This document shows positions 9,360-17,384 of a stretch of 33,426 nucleotides of DNA, piece by piece; position 1 is the first letter of the stretch; the number at the start of each line of letters is the position of its first letter. The position numbers were made by a program, and so were the translations under genes. Origin of the DNA: a bacterium (GTDB taxonomy: Bacteria > Bacillota > Clostridia > Lachnospirales > Lachnospiraceae). The stretch lies in contig JAMPCE010000025.1 in NCBI GenBank assembly GCA_023666335.1, positions 1-33,426 of the forward strand, written 5' to 3'. The notes beneath the pieces are model-generated. The model did no database searches. It was not told the DNA's origin and saw only the letters and a list, made by a program, of their open reading frames with translations.

Positions 9360-9404
9360 GGAAAGTCTTGTAAGCATTGTGTCTATGGGGGCTTTCCTTT
9401 TTTT
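9360..9404 (+). terminator. terminator at the right edge of the island (copy 2)
   Basis: The stem pairs GGAAAGTC (9360-9367) with GGCTTTCC (9390-9397), followed by seven T. The loop TGTAAGCATTGTG matches the gdhA terminator loop with few changes, mostly transitions. It ends the toxin-antitoxin transcript. As the second copy of the gdhA hairpin it is also a candidate attachment-site remnant. Confidence 0.85.
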
Positions 9405-9414
9405 CATGATTGCA

Positions 9415-9443
9415 TTGAATTTGACAACAGGAATGCGTATAAT
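9415..9443 (+). promoter_or_regulatory. promoter of the phosphoglycerol-transferase operon
   Basis: TTGAAT (9415-9420), a 17-base spacer, and consensus TATAAT (9438-9443), about 40 bases before the first gene of the operon. A perfect TTGACA at 9421-9426 is nearby, but its spacing to this -10 is only 11 bases, so it is not the partner. Confidence 0.7.
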
Positions 9444-9483
9444 ATGGTTAGTTTCTTTTACAGAGGAATGAGAGGGACGCGGT

Positions 9484-9921
9484 ATGGACTATCAATTTTA
9501 CGGCTGGGAATGTGCGGACGTTCCGGCAGTCACGGAGGATTATACAGGAATCGAGACGCCGCGGGTGCTCTACGACGCGCTGTCAGGGATCTGGTGTGAG
9601 TACACCTGTGCCCCCAGACTGCGGGAAAATTGGAGCGCGGAGAACAAGACGCTCGGACAGTGTTCCATCACGGCTTTTCTGGTGCAGGATCTCTTTGGCG
9701 GGAAAGTTTACGGGATTCCGAGAGAGGGCGGCACGTTTCACTGTTACAATGTCGTGGGTGAGAGCGTATTCGACCTGACCAGCGAGCAGTTCGGTGAGGA
9801 GAAACTCTGCTATCAGGATAATCCGGAGCAGTTCCGCGAAGTGCATTTTGCGAAAGAAGAGAAGCGGAAGCGCTACGAGTATCTGCGGGATGCGTTGAAA
9901 GAGCGGTATGGGCGCAAATAG
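9484..9921 (+). CDS. YunG-like protein
   Basis: A 145-residue soluble protein. The core has LGQCSITAFLVQDLFGGKVY, a later FHCYNVVG with a His, then VFDLTSEQFG. This matches my recollection of the Bacillus YunG family. The arrangement Cys, then His, then Asp resembles a papain-like or transglutaminase-like catalytic triad, but activity is not established. The gene starts after GAGGGACG and is the first in the operon. Its stop overlaps the ribosome binding site of the next gene (TAGGAGGAG). Its job beside envelope-lipid genes is unknown. Confidence 0.6.
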   Translation: MDYQFYGWECADVPAVTEDYTGIETPRVLYDALSGIWCEYTCAPRLRENWSAENKTLGQCSITAFLVQDLFGGKVYGIPREGGTFHCYNVVGESVFDLTSEQFGEEKLCYQDNPEQFREVHFAKEEKRKRYEYLRDALKERYGRK

Positions 9922-9933
9922 GAGGAGTACTGT

Positions 9934-10284
9934 ATGAAGTTTATAGGACTTTTTATGCCGGCGATCGTCAGTCTGATGATCAGGAACAGAAAAAAGGCGA
10001 AAGCGGACTGGCGTATGCCGCAAGTGTTTTTTCGGTATGGGATTTATGTGTTGCTCAATGTTTGGCTGACAGAATGTATTATTACATATGGGTTAGGCTT
10101 ATCTGATGTAATTGAGGATGCATTGACCAGTTTTCCGTTTTTTCTCAAATATACACTGATAGCTCTTGTGATGGCAGTTGTGGTTCCGTATGCGGAAGAA
10201 ATCATCAGAAAATACATTTCGATCAGATTGACTGTGGAGACTTATGATGAAAAAAGGGAAAGTTCTGTGGAAGATTTTAAGTAA
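9934..10284 (+). CDS. small membrane protein preceding the phosphoglycerol transferase
   Basis: A 116-residue protein with a short basic N-terminus (RNRKKAKADWR) and two or three hydrophobic segments: residues 5-15 (weak), about 30-48 and 66-86. It ends in a charged tail. A strong AGGAGGAG lies 5-11 bases upstream. The last 38-41 bases overlap the start of the next gene, so the two proteins are probably made in a fixed ratio and may act together in the membrane. The family is not recognised, but small membrane proteins often precede LTA-synthase-type genes in Lachnospiraceae. Confidence 0.6.
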   Translation: MKFIGLFMPAIVSLMIRNRKKAKADWRMPQVFFRYGIYVLLNVWLTECIITYGLGLSDVIEDALTSFPFFLKYTLIALVMAVVVPYAEEIIRKYISIRLTVETYDEKRESSVEDFK

Positions 10285-11815
10285 AATTCTGTTGCTTTTT
10301 GTTATCTTTTTGCTGCTTCTCCTGTGGCGTTCAGCTGATTGGTTTCTGGATAATTTTCATGAGGTGGATTTTTCCATTGCGCTGTATCAGCTTTTTAGCC
10401 CGCTTAAGGGAACGGAAGCAGGCGTGCTCAGTGATTATATCAATCAATGTTTGTACCCGATGACTTTTTTCGCCGTAGCAGGAGTTGTCATTTACACGCT
10501 TTATGATATGATGGCTGGGCAGATTTTTTTGAAGATGGATCTTCGAATCGGTACAAGGACGCTGCATATTGGGGGGGGGGCAAAACGAAAATATGCGCAG
10601 CTTAGAAAACTGATCGTATTGTGGCTGGTCATCGGGATCCTGTGCGCGGGTGTCGGTAACAGAGCGGCAGCGGTAGGAATCCCTGAATATGTGCAGAGCG
10701 TGACCAATGTATCCACGATTTTTGAATCGGAATATATCAACCCGGATGACGTCGCCATTGTATTTCCGGAGAAAAAACGGAATTTGATCGTTCTCTACAT
10801 GGAATCTATGGAGTCAACCTATGCGTCTGTGCAGGAGGGCGGCGGCAAGCCAATCAATTATATTCCGGAATTGACGGATCTGGCAAAAGAGAATGTGTCT
10901 TTCTCTGATGACGGGGATCTGGGAGGGGCGGGCGCAGCATCTCAGACAGGCTGGACAATGGGCGGTTTGTTTTCCAGTATAACGGGTGTGCCCTATAAGT
11001 TGCCGATCGACGGCAATGAGGCAGGAGAGTATGAAAGCTTTGCGCCGGGACTGAAAGGATTGGGTGAAGTACTTTCAGAAAACGGGTATCAAAATTATTT
11101 TATGTGCGGCTCGGAAGCTGTTTTTGGCGGACGAAAAGCATTCTATGAACAACACGGAAATTATCGGATTTTCGATTATATTACAGCAAAAGAGGATGGC
11201 ATTATTCCGGAGGACTATCATGTATATTGGGGAATGGAAGATGCAAAACTCTATGAATATGCAAAACGGCAGCTGACAGAGATCGCAGCGCAGAGCGAAC
11301 CTTTTAATTTTATGATGTTGACAGTCGATACCCATCCGGGAGATGGTTATCTGTGCGATTTGTGCGATGACACCTATGCGAACCAATATGAAAACGTGGT
11401 GGCGTGTGCCAGCAGACAGGCGGCGCAGTTTGTTGATTGGATCAGCAAACAGGCGTGGTATGAGGATACGACGATTGTGATCACGGGAGATCATCTGAGC
11501 ATGAAAACCGATTTCTGGGAGGATATCGGCGAGTATCAACGCAGAATTTATAATTGCTTTATCAATCTTCCGCAGGGGTGTCAGGCAAGGCAGACGACTG
11601 ATAGGGAATTTTCCATTCTGGATATGTTTCCCACGATGCTGGCTGCGGTCGGCGCAGAGGTGGAAGGAGACAGGCTGGCTTTGGGAACCAATCTGTTTTC
11701 GGAAGAAAAGACGCTTCCGGAGCAGATGGGGTTTGGGGAATTTAACCGTGAGTTAAATTTATATTCCAACTATTATTATTTGAATTTTATTGTTGGGAGT
11801 AAATCACAGGCGTAA
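10247..11815 (+). CDS. OpgB/LTA-synthase-type phosphoglycerol transferase
   Basis: A membrane enzyme expected to transfer sn-glycerol-1-phosphate from phosphatidylglycerol to an envelope polymer. About 522 residues, with three membrane segments (about 10-30, 72-90 and 122-138; five is usual in LtaS), then an extracellular sulfatase-fold domain from about 175. Visible motifs are LIVLYMESMEST with metal ligand E186, QTGWTMGGLFSSITGVP with the likely nucleophilic Thr at 234 or 237 (the TGWTMAG form typical of MdoB/OpgB), DTHPGDGY, and TGDHLSM near the end. ATG 10244 and 10247 are both possible; GGAG 7 bases ahead favours 10247. A run of ten G at 10571-10580 encodes Gly-Gly-Gly before the third membrane segment. 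Confidence 0.85.
   Translation: MKKGKVLWKILSKILLLFVIFLLLLLWRSADWFLDNFHEVDFSIALYQLFSPLKGTEAGVLSDYINQCLYPMTFFAVAGVVIYTLYDMMAGQIFLKMDLRIGTRTLHIGGGAKRKYAQLRKLIVLWLVIGILCAGVGNRAAAVGIPEYVQSVTNVSTIFESEYINPDDVAIVFPEKKRNLIVLYMESMESTYASVQEGGGKPINYIPELTDLAKENVSFSDDGDLGGAGAASQTGWTMGGLFSSITGVPYKLPIDGNEAGEYESFAPGLKGLGEVLSENGYQNYFMCGSEAVFGGRKAFYEQHGNYRIFDYITAKEDGIIPEDYHVYWGMEDAKLYEYAKRQLTEIAAQSEPFNFMMLTVDTHPGDGYLCDLCDDTYANQYENVVACASRQAAQFVDWISKQAWYEDTTIVITGDHLSMKTDFWEDIGEYQRRIYNCFINLPQGCQARQTTDREFSILDMFPTMLAAVGAEVEGDRLALGTNLFSEEKTLPEQMGFGEFNRELNLYSNYYYLNFIVGSKSQA
10571..10580 (+). repeat. ten-base poly-G tract inside a coding gene
   Basis: A homopolymer of ten G lies within the cytoplasmic loop of the phosphoglycerol transferase, coding for three glycines. 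Gain or loss of one base would put the entire catalytic domain out of frame. Such tracts slip readily in replication and are classic sites of phase variation, although they are also a common site of sequencing error. Confidence 0.9.
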
Positions 11816-11854
11816 GATGTTGCGGCGTGTCAAATAAAAAGCGGGGGAGTGTGA

Positions 11855-12952
11855 ATGACGGGCATACGAGCAAAAATCGGTAATGCGGCTTGGATCATTT
11901 TTGCAGGCATTGTGACATTTATGATAAGTGCAGCTTTGTGGGTGCGCAGGACATATGGCACTCTTATCTTTGCCATGACGAACGAATCTTTTAGAAACGG
12001 GTTACAGAATAAAAGGACGCTGTTTGCAAAGTATGTGGTTTTGCCGACGGTAGCGGTATTTATGGCAGGAGTGGTTGTTTCTATTATACATAAAAAGATG
12101 AACAGACGAAAAGCAGCGTATGGGATGGCGTTTTTGGCAGCAGTATCTGTCTGCGCTGCCGCATGTATTTTGGACGCAGCGGCTTATGTGAAGCGGCAGT
12201 ACAGATTAAATCAGGACCAGTGGTATGATGCCGATAATGTTATTTTACATGCGCTTGGCAGCATTGATGGGATTGCTTACACGAATTCCAAGGAGGCATT
12301 GGAACGCAGTTACCAAGACGGCAGGCGTCTGCTCGAGTGCGATTTGATCATGACTGCGGACGGACAAATCGCAGCATGCCACGATTGGGAGTTCTGGAGC
12401 AGAGAGACGAATCAGGAGATTGAGGCAGATTATGGTCCTACATTGGATTTGTTTATGAACTGCAAAATCAGAGGGAAATATACTCCCTTGTCGGGAGAGG
12501 ATCTCATGCGGTTTATGAAAGAACATCCGGATGTATATATTATAACGGATACAAAATATGCGGAACCGGAAGCAATGAAAAAGGAATTTCGGGAGCTGGT
12601 GGATGTTGCGCAAAGAAGCGGCTGTGAGGAGGTACTGGATCGTTTTGTTGTACAGATTTATCATGGATATATGTATGGGGATGTGAATGAAATCTATCCT
12701 TTTTCAAATTATATCTATACGTTATATCAGGAGGGCTACAGAGGGGACGAGGACGAGATGCGGCAGTATGCGGAGTTTTGTATGCTTCATGATATTGATG
12801 TGATTACCATGAATGCAAAATATTATACGGATACATTGTCTGATATATGCGAGCGGTACGGTATAAAAATGTTTGTGCATACGGTAAATGAGAGTGATCA
12901 GATCAAGGCATTTCACGAAAAAGGAGTCGGTGTGTATACAGACGATCTGTAA
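11855..12952 (+). CDS. membrane glycerophosphodiester phosphodiesterase
   Basis: A 365-residue protein with three N-terminal membrane segments (about 10-30, 58-80 and 86-112) and a GDPD TIM-barrel domain from about 128. Conserved catalytic positions are visible: H132 in VILHALG, the NS..AL turn, E161 and D163 in LLECDLIMTADG, and H176 in AACHDW. Typical members split glycerophosphodiesters into glycerol-3-phosphate and an alcohol. It starts 39 bases after the phosphoglycerol transferase stop, behind GGGGGAG, so it is in the same operon. A role in turnover or editing of the same glycerophosphate polymer or lipid is a reasonable inference. The membrane domain resembles those of other Gram-positive GDPDs. 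Confidence 0.85.
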   Translation: MTGIRAKIGNAAWIIFAGIVTFMISAALWVRRTYGTLIFAMTNESFRNGLQNKRTLFAKYVVLPTVAVFMAGVVVSIIHKKMNRRKAAYGMAFLAAVSVCAAACILDAAAYVKRQYRLNQDQWYDADNVILHALGSIDGIAYTNSKEALERSYQDGRRLLECDLIMTADGQIAACHDWEFWSRETNQEIEADYGPTLDLFMNCKIRGKYTPLSGEDLMRFMKEHPDVYIITDTKYAEPEAMKKEFRELVDVAQRSGCEEVLDRFVVQIYHGYMYGDVNEIYPFSNYIYTLYQEGYRGDEDEMRQYAEFCMLHDIDVITMNAKYYTDTLSDICERYGIKMFVHTVNESDQIKAFHEKGVGVYTDDL

Positions 12953-12975
12953 CCGCAGGTAGGAGGGAAAAGTTG

Positions 12976-13761
12976 ATGAATTGGCTGATCAAGATTGTAG
13001 TGACATTTTTTGCGGGAATGGGAGCGGGGCTGGGGACAGGTTTTGCCGGAATGAGCGCGGCGGCTGTCATCAGCCCCATGCTGATCACGTTTCTTGGCAT
13101 GGATTCCTATATGGCGGTGGGCATCGCATTGTCGTCGGATGTGCTGGCAAGCGCAGTATCCGCTTACACCTACGGAAAACATAAAAATCTGGATATCAGA
13201 AACGGTCTGATCATGATGGGAAGCGTGCTTGCCTTTACGGTGGTCGGCAGTTATGTGGCAAGCCTTGTTCCTCCCGCGACTATGGGCGGATTCTCCGTGT
13301 TTATGACATTCCTGCTGGGTATCAAATTTATCGTAAAGCCGGTGATGACTACGAAAGAAGCGATGGGCGAGGTGCTCGCAAAGAAGCGGGCGGTGCAGTC
13401 GCTGACTGCCGGGGTGATGATCGGTTTTATCTGCGGATTCATCGGCGCGGGCGGCGGGATGATGATGCTTTTGATCTTAACGTCCGTCCTTCATTACGAG
13501 TTAAAAACCGCCGTCGGCACCAGCGTCTTTATCATGGCATTTACTGCCTTTACCGGAGCGGTATCGCATTTTGCCATTGGCGGGATGCCGGATCTTTCGG
13601 TGTGGGTGTTGTGCGTGGTATTCACCTTTCTCTGGGCGAGGATCGCGGCGGTCTTTGCCAACAAGGCGGAACCTGCGACGTTAAACCGGGCGACGGGCGT
13701 GGTGCTGGTGGTGCTGGGCGTCGTGGTGATGGGCTTTACATTTCTGACACGCGTGTCATAG
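12976..13761 (+). CDS. TSUP (TauE/SafE) family membrane transporter
   Basis: A 261-residue protein with about eight hydrophobic segments in two related halves. Each half begins with a glycine-rich motif typical of sulfite exporter TauE/SafE proteins: GAGLGTGFAGMSAA near residue 15 and GFICGFIGAGGGMMMLLIL near 150. The family moves small anions, often sulfonates, sulfite or thiosulfate, across the membrane. A TTG at 12973 is in frame, but AGGAGG (12961-12966) sits 9 bases before the ATG at 12976, which is preferred. It follows the phosphodiesterase by 23 bases and is probably the last gene of the operon. The substrate cannot be read from the sequence. Confidence 0.85.
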   Translation: MNWLIKIVVTFFAGMGAGLGTGFAGMSAAAVISPMLITFLGMDSYMAVGIALSSDVLASAVSAYTYGKHKNLDIRNGLIMMGSVLAFTVVGSYVASLVPPATMGGFSVFMTFLLGIKFIVKPVMTTKEAMGEVLAKKRAVQSLTAGVMIGFICGFIGAGGGMMMLLILTSVLHYELKTAVGTSVFIMAFTAFTGAVSHFAIGGMPDLSVWVLCVVFTFLWARIAAVFANKAEPATLNRATGVVLVVLGVVVMGFTFLTRVS

Positions 13762-13780
13762 TTGGTATGTACATCACACA

Positions 13781-13806
13781 GGAAGACAATTAAATGTCTT
13801 CCTTTA
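13781..13806. terminator. bidirectional hairpin between convergent genes
   Basis: GGAAGACA (13781-13788) pairs perfectly with TGTCTTCC (13795-13802), with a 6-base AT loop. It is followed by TTTA on the plus strand. It lies 20 bases after the transporter stop and contains the stop codon of the minus-strand DUF3021 gene, so it can serve both. Confidence 0.6.
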
Positions 13807-14254
13807 TGCGATGCAGTTTTTCGTTCATTCTTCTCACATGATGCTTTTCGATCATAAATTGTATGATCCAAACGAGAGCAAAGATCAGGACAAAAATTCC
13901 AAAATAGATGAGGAACCCGAGAATGCTGTGTTCCATCCAGTGCGTAACGTATGCGATCGGCAGCATCATTGCCGAAATGATGACAAAGTAAATTCCGGTC
14001 TGCTTTATGACACTCCAATATTCTATTTCCCATATGAGGGAACTTGCCGCAAAACCCGTGCCTAACAATCCGCACAGAAGCGCCTGCAAAATAACGGCTC
14101 TGATCTCATTTCCCATTGCGGAAATCAGTGCGGGGACACAGGGCGAATAATATCCGTCCGCCCAACCGAGAGAAATCAATATCGTGATGAAATAGCCGAT
14201 CGTAATTCCAATCGGAAATCCCAAAATACTGCGTAAGACGATTTTCTTTTTCAT
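13790..14254 (-). CDS. DUF3021 family membrane protein
   Basis: A 154-residue protein with four membrane segments and a basic C-terminus (EKHHVRRMNEKLHRIKED). The opening KKKIVLRSILGFPIGITIGYF is typical of DUF3021. A GTG at 14263 is in frame, but GAGGTG lies 6 bases before the ATG at 14254 and family members start with MKKK, so 14254 is preferred. It starts 10 bases after the LytTR gene. Such LytTR-DUF3021 pairs are common in Firmicutes, where the membrane protein is thought to control the regulator. Which signal it senses is unknown. Confidence 0.8.
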   Translation of the reverse strand: MKKKIVLRSILGFPIGITIGYFITILISLGWADGYYSPCVPALISAMGNEIRAVILQALLCGLLGTGFAASSLIWEIEYWSVIKQTGIYFVIISAMMLPIAYVTHWMEHSILGFLIYFGIFVLIFALVWIIQFMIEKHHVRRMNEKLHRIKEDI

Positions 14255-14264
14255 TTTTGCCACC

Positions 14265-14705
14265 TCATATTCCTAATATTTTTTTGAGTTTGGAAACATA
14301 GCGTCTGGAAACATATGTGACGGTATCGTTTGCCAGCTTGACGCCAATGGTGCCGGTATAGCTTACATCAAAGTGATGGACCTTTTTCAGATTGATGATT
14401 TCCGAATTGGAGATACGGACAAACTGATGGGGCGGTAGTCGTTCTTCTATTTCGTATAGCCGAAGCCGAAGTACATACTCGCCTTTATGGGTAACGGCAA
14501 AAACTTTTCCGGAACCTGCATAGATCCGAATCAGATCAGCCTGTTCGATCACTTCGATTTTATGATCCTTACTCCCTGTGAGGATCTGCTGCGTCTGGTC
14601 GGATAACTTGTTCAATAAGACAGCGACGTCTTCCGTCATCGAGGCAGTTAAGATCATTACTTTAGGCTCGATGTAGGAACTGTCTATTTTTACTTCAAAC
14701 TGCAT
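14265..14705 (-). CDS. LytTR-type DNA-binding transcriptional regulator
   Basis: A 146-residue protein with no receiver domain. The N-terminal half (KIDSSYIEPKVMILTAS) is a short alpha/beta region. The LytTR domain covers about 50-146, with IEVIEQADLIRIYAGSGKV, the turn PPHQFVRISNSEIINLKKV, and YVSRRYVSKLKKILGI at the end. LytTR domains bind short direct repeats. The GTG at 14714 is possible, but GGGGGTG lies 6 bases ahead of the ATG at 14705. Its own promoter lies just upstream. It is co-transcribed with the DUF3021 gene and probably regulates that operon and others. Confidence 0.88.
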   Translation of the reverse strand: MQFEVKIDSSYIEPKVMILTASMTEDVAVLLNKLSDQTQQILTGSKDHKIEVIEQADLIRIYAGSGKVFAVTHKGEYVLRLRLYEIEERLPPHQFVRISNSEIINLKKVHHFDVSYTGTIGVKLANDTVTYVSRRYVSKLKKILGI

Positions 14706-14731
14706 TGGAAACACCCCCTTTCTGTGGTAAT

Positions 14732-14760
14732 ATTATAGGAAAAGCCAAAGCGGCTTTCAA
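14732..14760 (-). promoter_or_regulatory. promoter of the LytTR-DUF3021 operon
   Basis: On the minus strand, TTGAAA (14760-14755), a 17-base spacer and TATAAT (14737-14732), 27 bases before the preferred ATG. The spacer contains the inverted repeat AAAGCC/GGCTTT, a possible autoregulatory site. Confidence 0.7.
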
Positions 14761-14843
14761 CCGATTTTCCATAGTCGGCTGATTCTTAAGCACAAGTGGT
14801 TCAAAGCGGACGAAGAAGATTTTTAGGGATTGTCAAAAAAATG

Positions 14844-14872
14844 AAGACAAAATCCCAAAATAATGTTAGAAT
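14844..14872 (+). promoter_or_regulatory. promoter of the HD-domain gene
   Basis: AAGACA (14844-14849), a 17-base spacer and TAGAAT (14867-14872). Transcription would start near 14879. That leaves too short a leader for the ATG at 14885 and supports 14903 as the start. Confidence 0.45.
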
Positions 14873-14902
14873 ACTTTTATACATATGAAAGGGCAGGAAT
14901 CG

Positions 14903-16174
14903 ATGAGCGTTATCAGCAGCAAGGACGTCAACGAAATTATCCGCAAGACACTCGGCATCATCAACAATAAGATCATGAGCCACGGGGAGATCACGGGCTA
15001 TATCTTATATAAGATGATGGAGTATGAGAATGCCTATACGGATCAGAAGTACACGGAGCAGGAGCTGGTGGATTATACCATGCTCGGGATCCTGCACGAC
15101 ATCGGACTTTTCAAAGAGGAAAATGTCAAGAATGTGACGGATTTTGAGACGAAGAATCTGTGGCCGCACTCGGTCTACGGGTTTCTCTTTCTGAAATATC
15201 TGTCGCCCATCGGGGACAGGGCGGAGATCGTACTCTACCATCACCTCGACTATAACCTTCATCACATGATACAGAGCCGCTATCTGCATGTCATCGAGCT
15301 CTTGAATCTGGCGGATAAGATGGACACGGTCCTGCATTTGAAAGACGAAAAGCTGGAGCCGGACTACTTTGCAAAGTACCGTGATATCAAGTTCTCGGGC
15401 GCGGCGCTCGATCTGTTCCAGAAAGCGGAGAAGTGCTATGGCATTACGAGCAACCTCGTAAACGGCAAATACCGGGACGAACTGGAAGTGCTTCTGGCAA
15501 AGAGAGCTTTTTCGGAGCAGTACAAAAAGGGCTTTCTGGAAATGCTGGTCTATACCATTGATTTTAGAAGCGAACATACGGTGATCCATACGCTGGCGAC
15601 GGTAAATTTCGCCGAGCAGCTCGGCAGGCTGTGCCGCATTTCGGGAAAGGAACTCAGAGACCTCCACTACGGCGCATTGCTTCACGATTTGGGCAAGATC
15701 GCGATCCCCTTACATATTCTGGAGTCAACGGGGCGCTTAAGCGACGAGGAAATGAAAGTGATGAAAGCCCATGTGCGGATCACGGAGATGATTCTGGAGG
15801 GGGTCGTGGACGACGATGTATTGCAGATCGCGGTCAGACACCACGAGAAGCTGGACGGGACCGGATATCACAAGGGACTTACGGAAGCGGATCTGACGCT
15901 TCCCCAGCAGATCATCGCGGTGGCGGATATTCTGAGCGCTCTCTACGGAAAGCGCAGCTACAAAGAGGCTTTCAGCAAGGAAAAGATTTTGGATATCATG
16001 AATTCCGACGCGGATCACGGCAAGATCAACCGCAGCGTGGTGACGATGTTAGAGAAAAACTACGACAGCATCATTGCAGAATTTGAAAAGGAAAAAGAGA
16101 ACACCATCGGGTTGTATCTGCAGATCAAAGAGCAGTATGCGGTCATGATTGAACGGTTTAAGCGGTTTGAATGA
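14903..16174 (+). CDS. tandem HD / HD-GYP-like phosphohydrolase
   Basis: A 423-residue soluble protein. The first HD domain shows GILHDIGLF (H65-D66), a downstream HS, and YHHLDY. The second, HD-GYP-like, shows LHDLGKIAIP (H261-D262), then a His in KAHVRI, RHHEKLDGTGYHKGL, and IIAVADILSALYGKRSYKEA. HD-GYP enzymes hydrolyse cyclic di-GMP. Here the signature reads GYH in place of GYP, so substrate and activity are uncertain. AGGGCAGGA lies 4 bases before the ATG at 14903; the in-frame ATG at 14885 has no site. No receiver or membrane domain is fused, so input must come from elsewhere. The gene precedes the DUF362 gene by 38 bases and may be co-transcribed. Confidence 0.85.
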   Translation: MSVISSKDVNEIIRKTLGIINNKIMSHGEITGYILYKMMEYENAYTDQKYTEQELVDYTMLGILHDIGLFKEENVKNVTDFETKNLWPHSVYGFLFLKYLSPIGDRAEIVLYHHLDYNLHHMIQSRYLHVIELLNLADKMDTVLHLKDEKLEPDYFAKYRDIKFSGAALDLFQKAEKCYGITSNLVNGKYRDELEVLLAKRAFSEQYKKGFLEMLVYTIDFRSEHTVIHTLATVNFAEQLGRLCRISGKELRDLHYGALLHDLGKIAIPLHILESTGRLSDEEMKVMKAHVRITEMILEGVVDDDVLQIAVRHHEKLDGTGYHKGLTEADLTLPQQIIAVADILSALYGKRSYKEAFSKEKILDIMNSDADHGKINRSVVTMLEKNYDSIIAEFEKEKENTIGLYLQIKEQYAVMIERFKRFE

Positions 16175-16212
16175 TTTGTTGCAGTCAAAACAGAAAAGAG
16201 GAGGTATACCAC

Positions 16213-17331
16213 ATGGAACAGGCAAAAGTATATTTCACATCGTTTAAGGCGACGGAGCACGAGAACCTGCTCCAGAAACTGCACCGTCTGATGAAGACGG
16301 CGGGGTTTGAGAACATTGATTTTACCGATAAGTACGCGGCGATCAAGATTCATTTCGGAGAGTACGGGAATCTGGCATTCCTGCGCCCGAACTATGCGAG
16401 GGTCGTTGCGGATTATGTGAAGGAACTGGGCGGCAAACCGTATCTGACGGACTGTAACACCCTCTATGTAGGCAGTAGGAAGAACGCGCTCGATCATCTG
16501 GAAACAGCCTATGTGAACGGGTTTTCCCCTTACCAGACGGGCTGCCATGTCATCATCGGCGACGGGCTGAAAGGGACGGACGAGACGCTGGTTCCTATCG
16601 ACGGAGAATATGTAAAAGAAGCGAAGATCGGTCATGCCGTCATGGACGCGGATGTGTTCATCTCCCTCACGCATTTTAAGGGGCATGAGATGGCGGGCTT
16701 TGGCGGTGCGCTGAAAAATATCGGCATGGGCTGCGGCTCCCGGGCTGGTAAGATGGAGCAGCACTGTGACGGGAAGCCTGAGGTGGATCCGTCCCGCTGC
16801 GTAGGCTGCGGCGCCTGCGACAGGATCTGCGCGCACGGAGCGCCTGTCATCGAGAACGGCAAAGCGCATATCGACCATGACAAGTGCGTGGGCTGCGGCC
16901 GCTGTCTGGCGGTCTGCCCGAAAGATGCCATTGCGGCCAGTTATGAGGATTCCATCGCGATGCTGAATTACAAGATGGCGGAGTATGCGTGGGCAGTCTG
17001 CAAGGACAGACCCTGCTTCCATGTGTCCCTGATCTGCGATGTGTCGCCCAACTGCGACTGCCACGCGGAAAACGATATCCCGATCATTCCCAATGTGGGG
17101 ATGCTGGCTTCTTTTGACCCGGTGGCGCTGGATCAGGCATGCGCCGATCTGTGCAACCAGATGACGCCCGTGGAGGAGAGCGTGCTGGGCGAGAATCTGC
17201 ATCAGCACGGCAATGAGGCGGGGCATGACCATTTCCATATGACGCATCCCGATACGGAGTGGAAATCCTGTATCGCCCATGCGGTGAAGATCGGACTGGG
17301 GACGGATCAGTATGAGTTGGTGAAGATTTAA
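16213..17331 (+). CDS. DUF362 protein with two [4Fe-4S] clusters
   Basis: A 372-residue protein. The N-terminal and C-terminal parts match DUF362 (KVYFTSFKATEHENLLQKL; VFISLTHFKGHEMAGFGGALKN; GMGCGSRAGKMEQH; ending FDPVALDQACADL). Inserted at about 195-245 is a bacterial ferredoxin module with two CxxCxxCxxxC motifs, CVGCGACDRIC and CVGCGRCLAVC, plus CPKDAI. A further Cys/His-rich stretch (CDVSPNCDCHAEND) follows. The start is fixed by GAGGAGG 7-10 bases before ATG 16213. DUF362 ferredoxins are common in strict anaerobes and are presumed to handle electrons, but no reaction is established. There is no transport signal, so it is cytoplasmic. Confidence 0.88.
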   Translation: MEQAKVYFTSFKATEHENLLQKLHRLMKTAGFENIDFTDKYAAIKIHFGEYGNLAFLRPNYARVVADYVKELGGKPYLTDCNTLYVGSRKNALDHLETAYVNGFSPYQTGCHVIIGDGLKGTDETLVPIDGEYVKEAKIGHAVMDADVFISLTHFKGHEMAGFGGALKNIGMGCGSRAGKMEQHCDGKPEVDPSRCVGCGACDRICAHGAPVIENGKAHIDHDKCVGCGRCLAVCPKDAIAASYEDSIAMLNYKMAEYAWAVCKDRPCFHVSLICDVSPNCDCHAENDIPIIPNVGMLASFDPVALDQACADLCNQMTPVEESVLGENLHQHGNEAGHDHFHMTHPDTEWKSCIAHAVKIGLGTDQYELVKI

Positions 17332-17384
17332 TCGTTTGGAAAAAGGGAAATTGTGTTATGAGAAAGATATGATTTGTGGCAGAC

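Noticed and set aside
9421..9443. Perfect TTGACA paired with TATAAT upstream of the YunG-like gene
   Set aside because: The spacer is only 11 bases. TTGAAT six bases further upstream gives the proper 17.
14760..14800. Inverted repeat CCGA...TCGG as a LytTR binding site
   Set aside because: LytTR sites are direct repeats with a different core; the match is too short to claim.
16060..17280. Long minus-strand frame opposite the DUF362 gene
   Set aside because: It is a GC-driven shadow of a well-supported ferredoxin-type gene and has no ribosome binding site or family resemblance.
17084..17384. Continuation of the tape-measure-like frame into the DUF362 gene
   Set aside because: The sequence becomes low-complexity Ser/Pro/Arg and is antisense to a clear gene, so it is a chance read-through.
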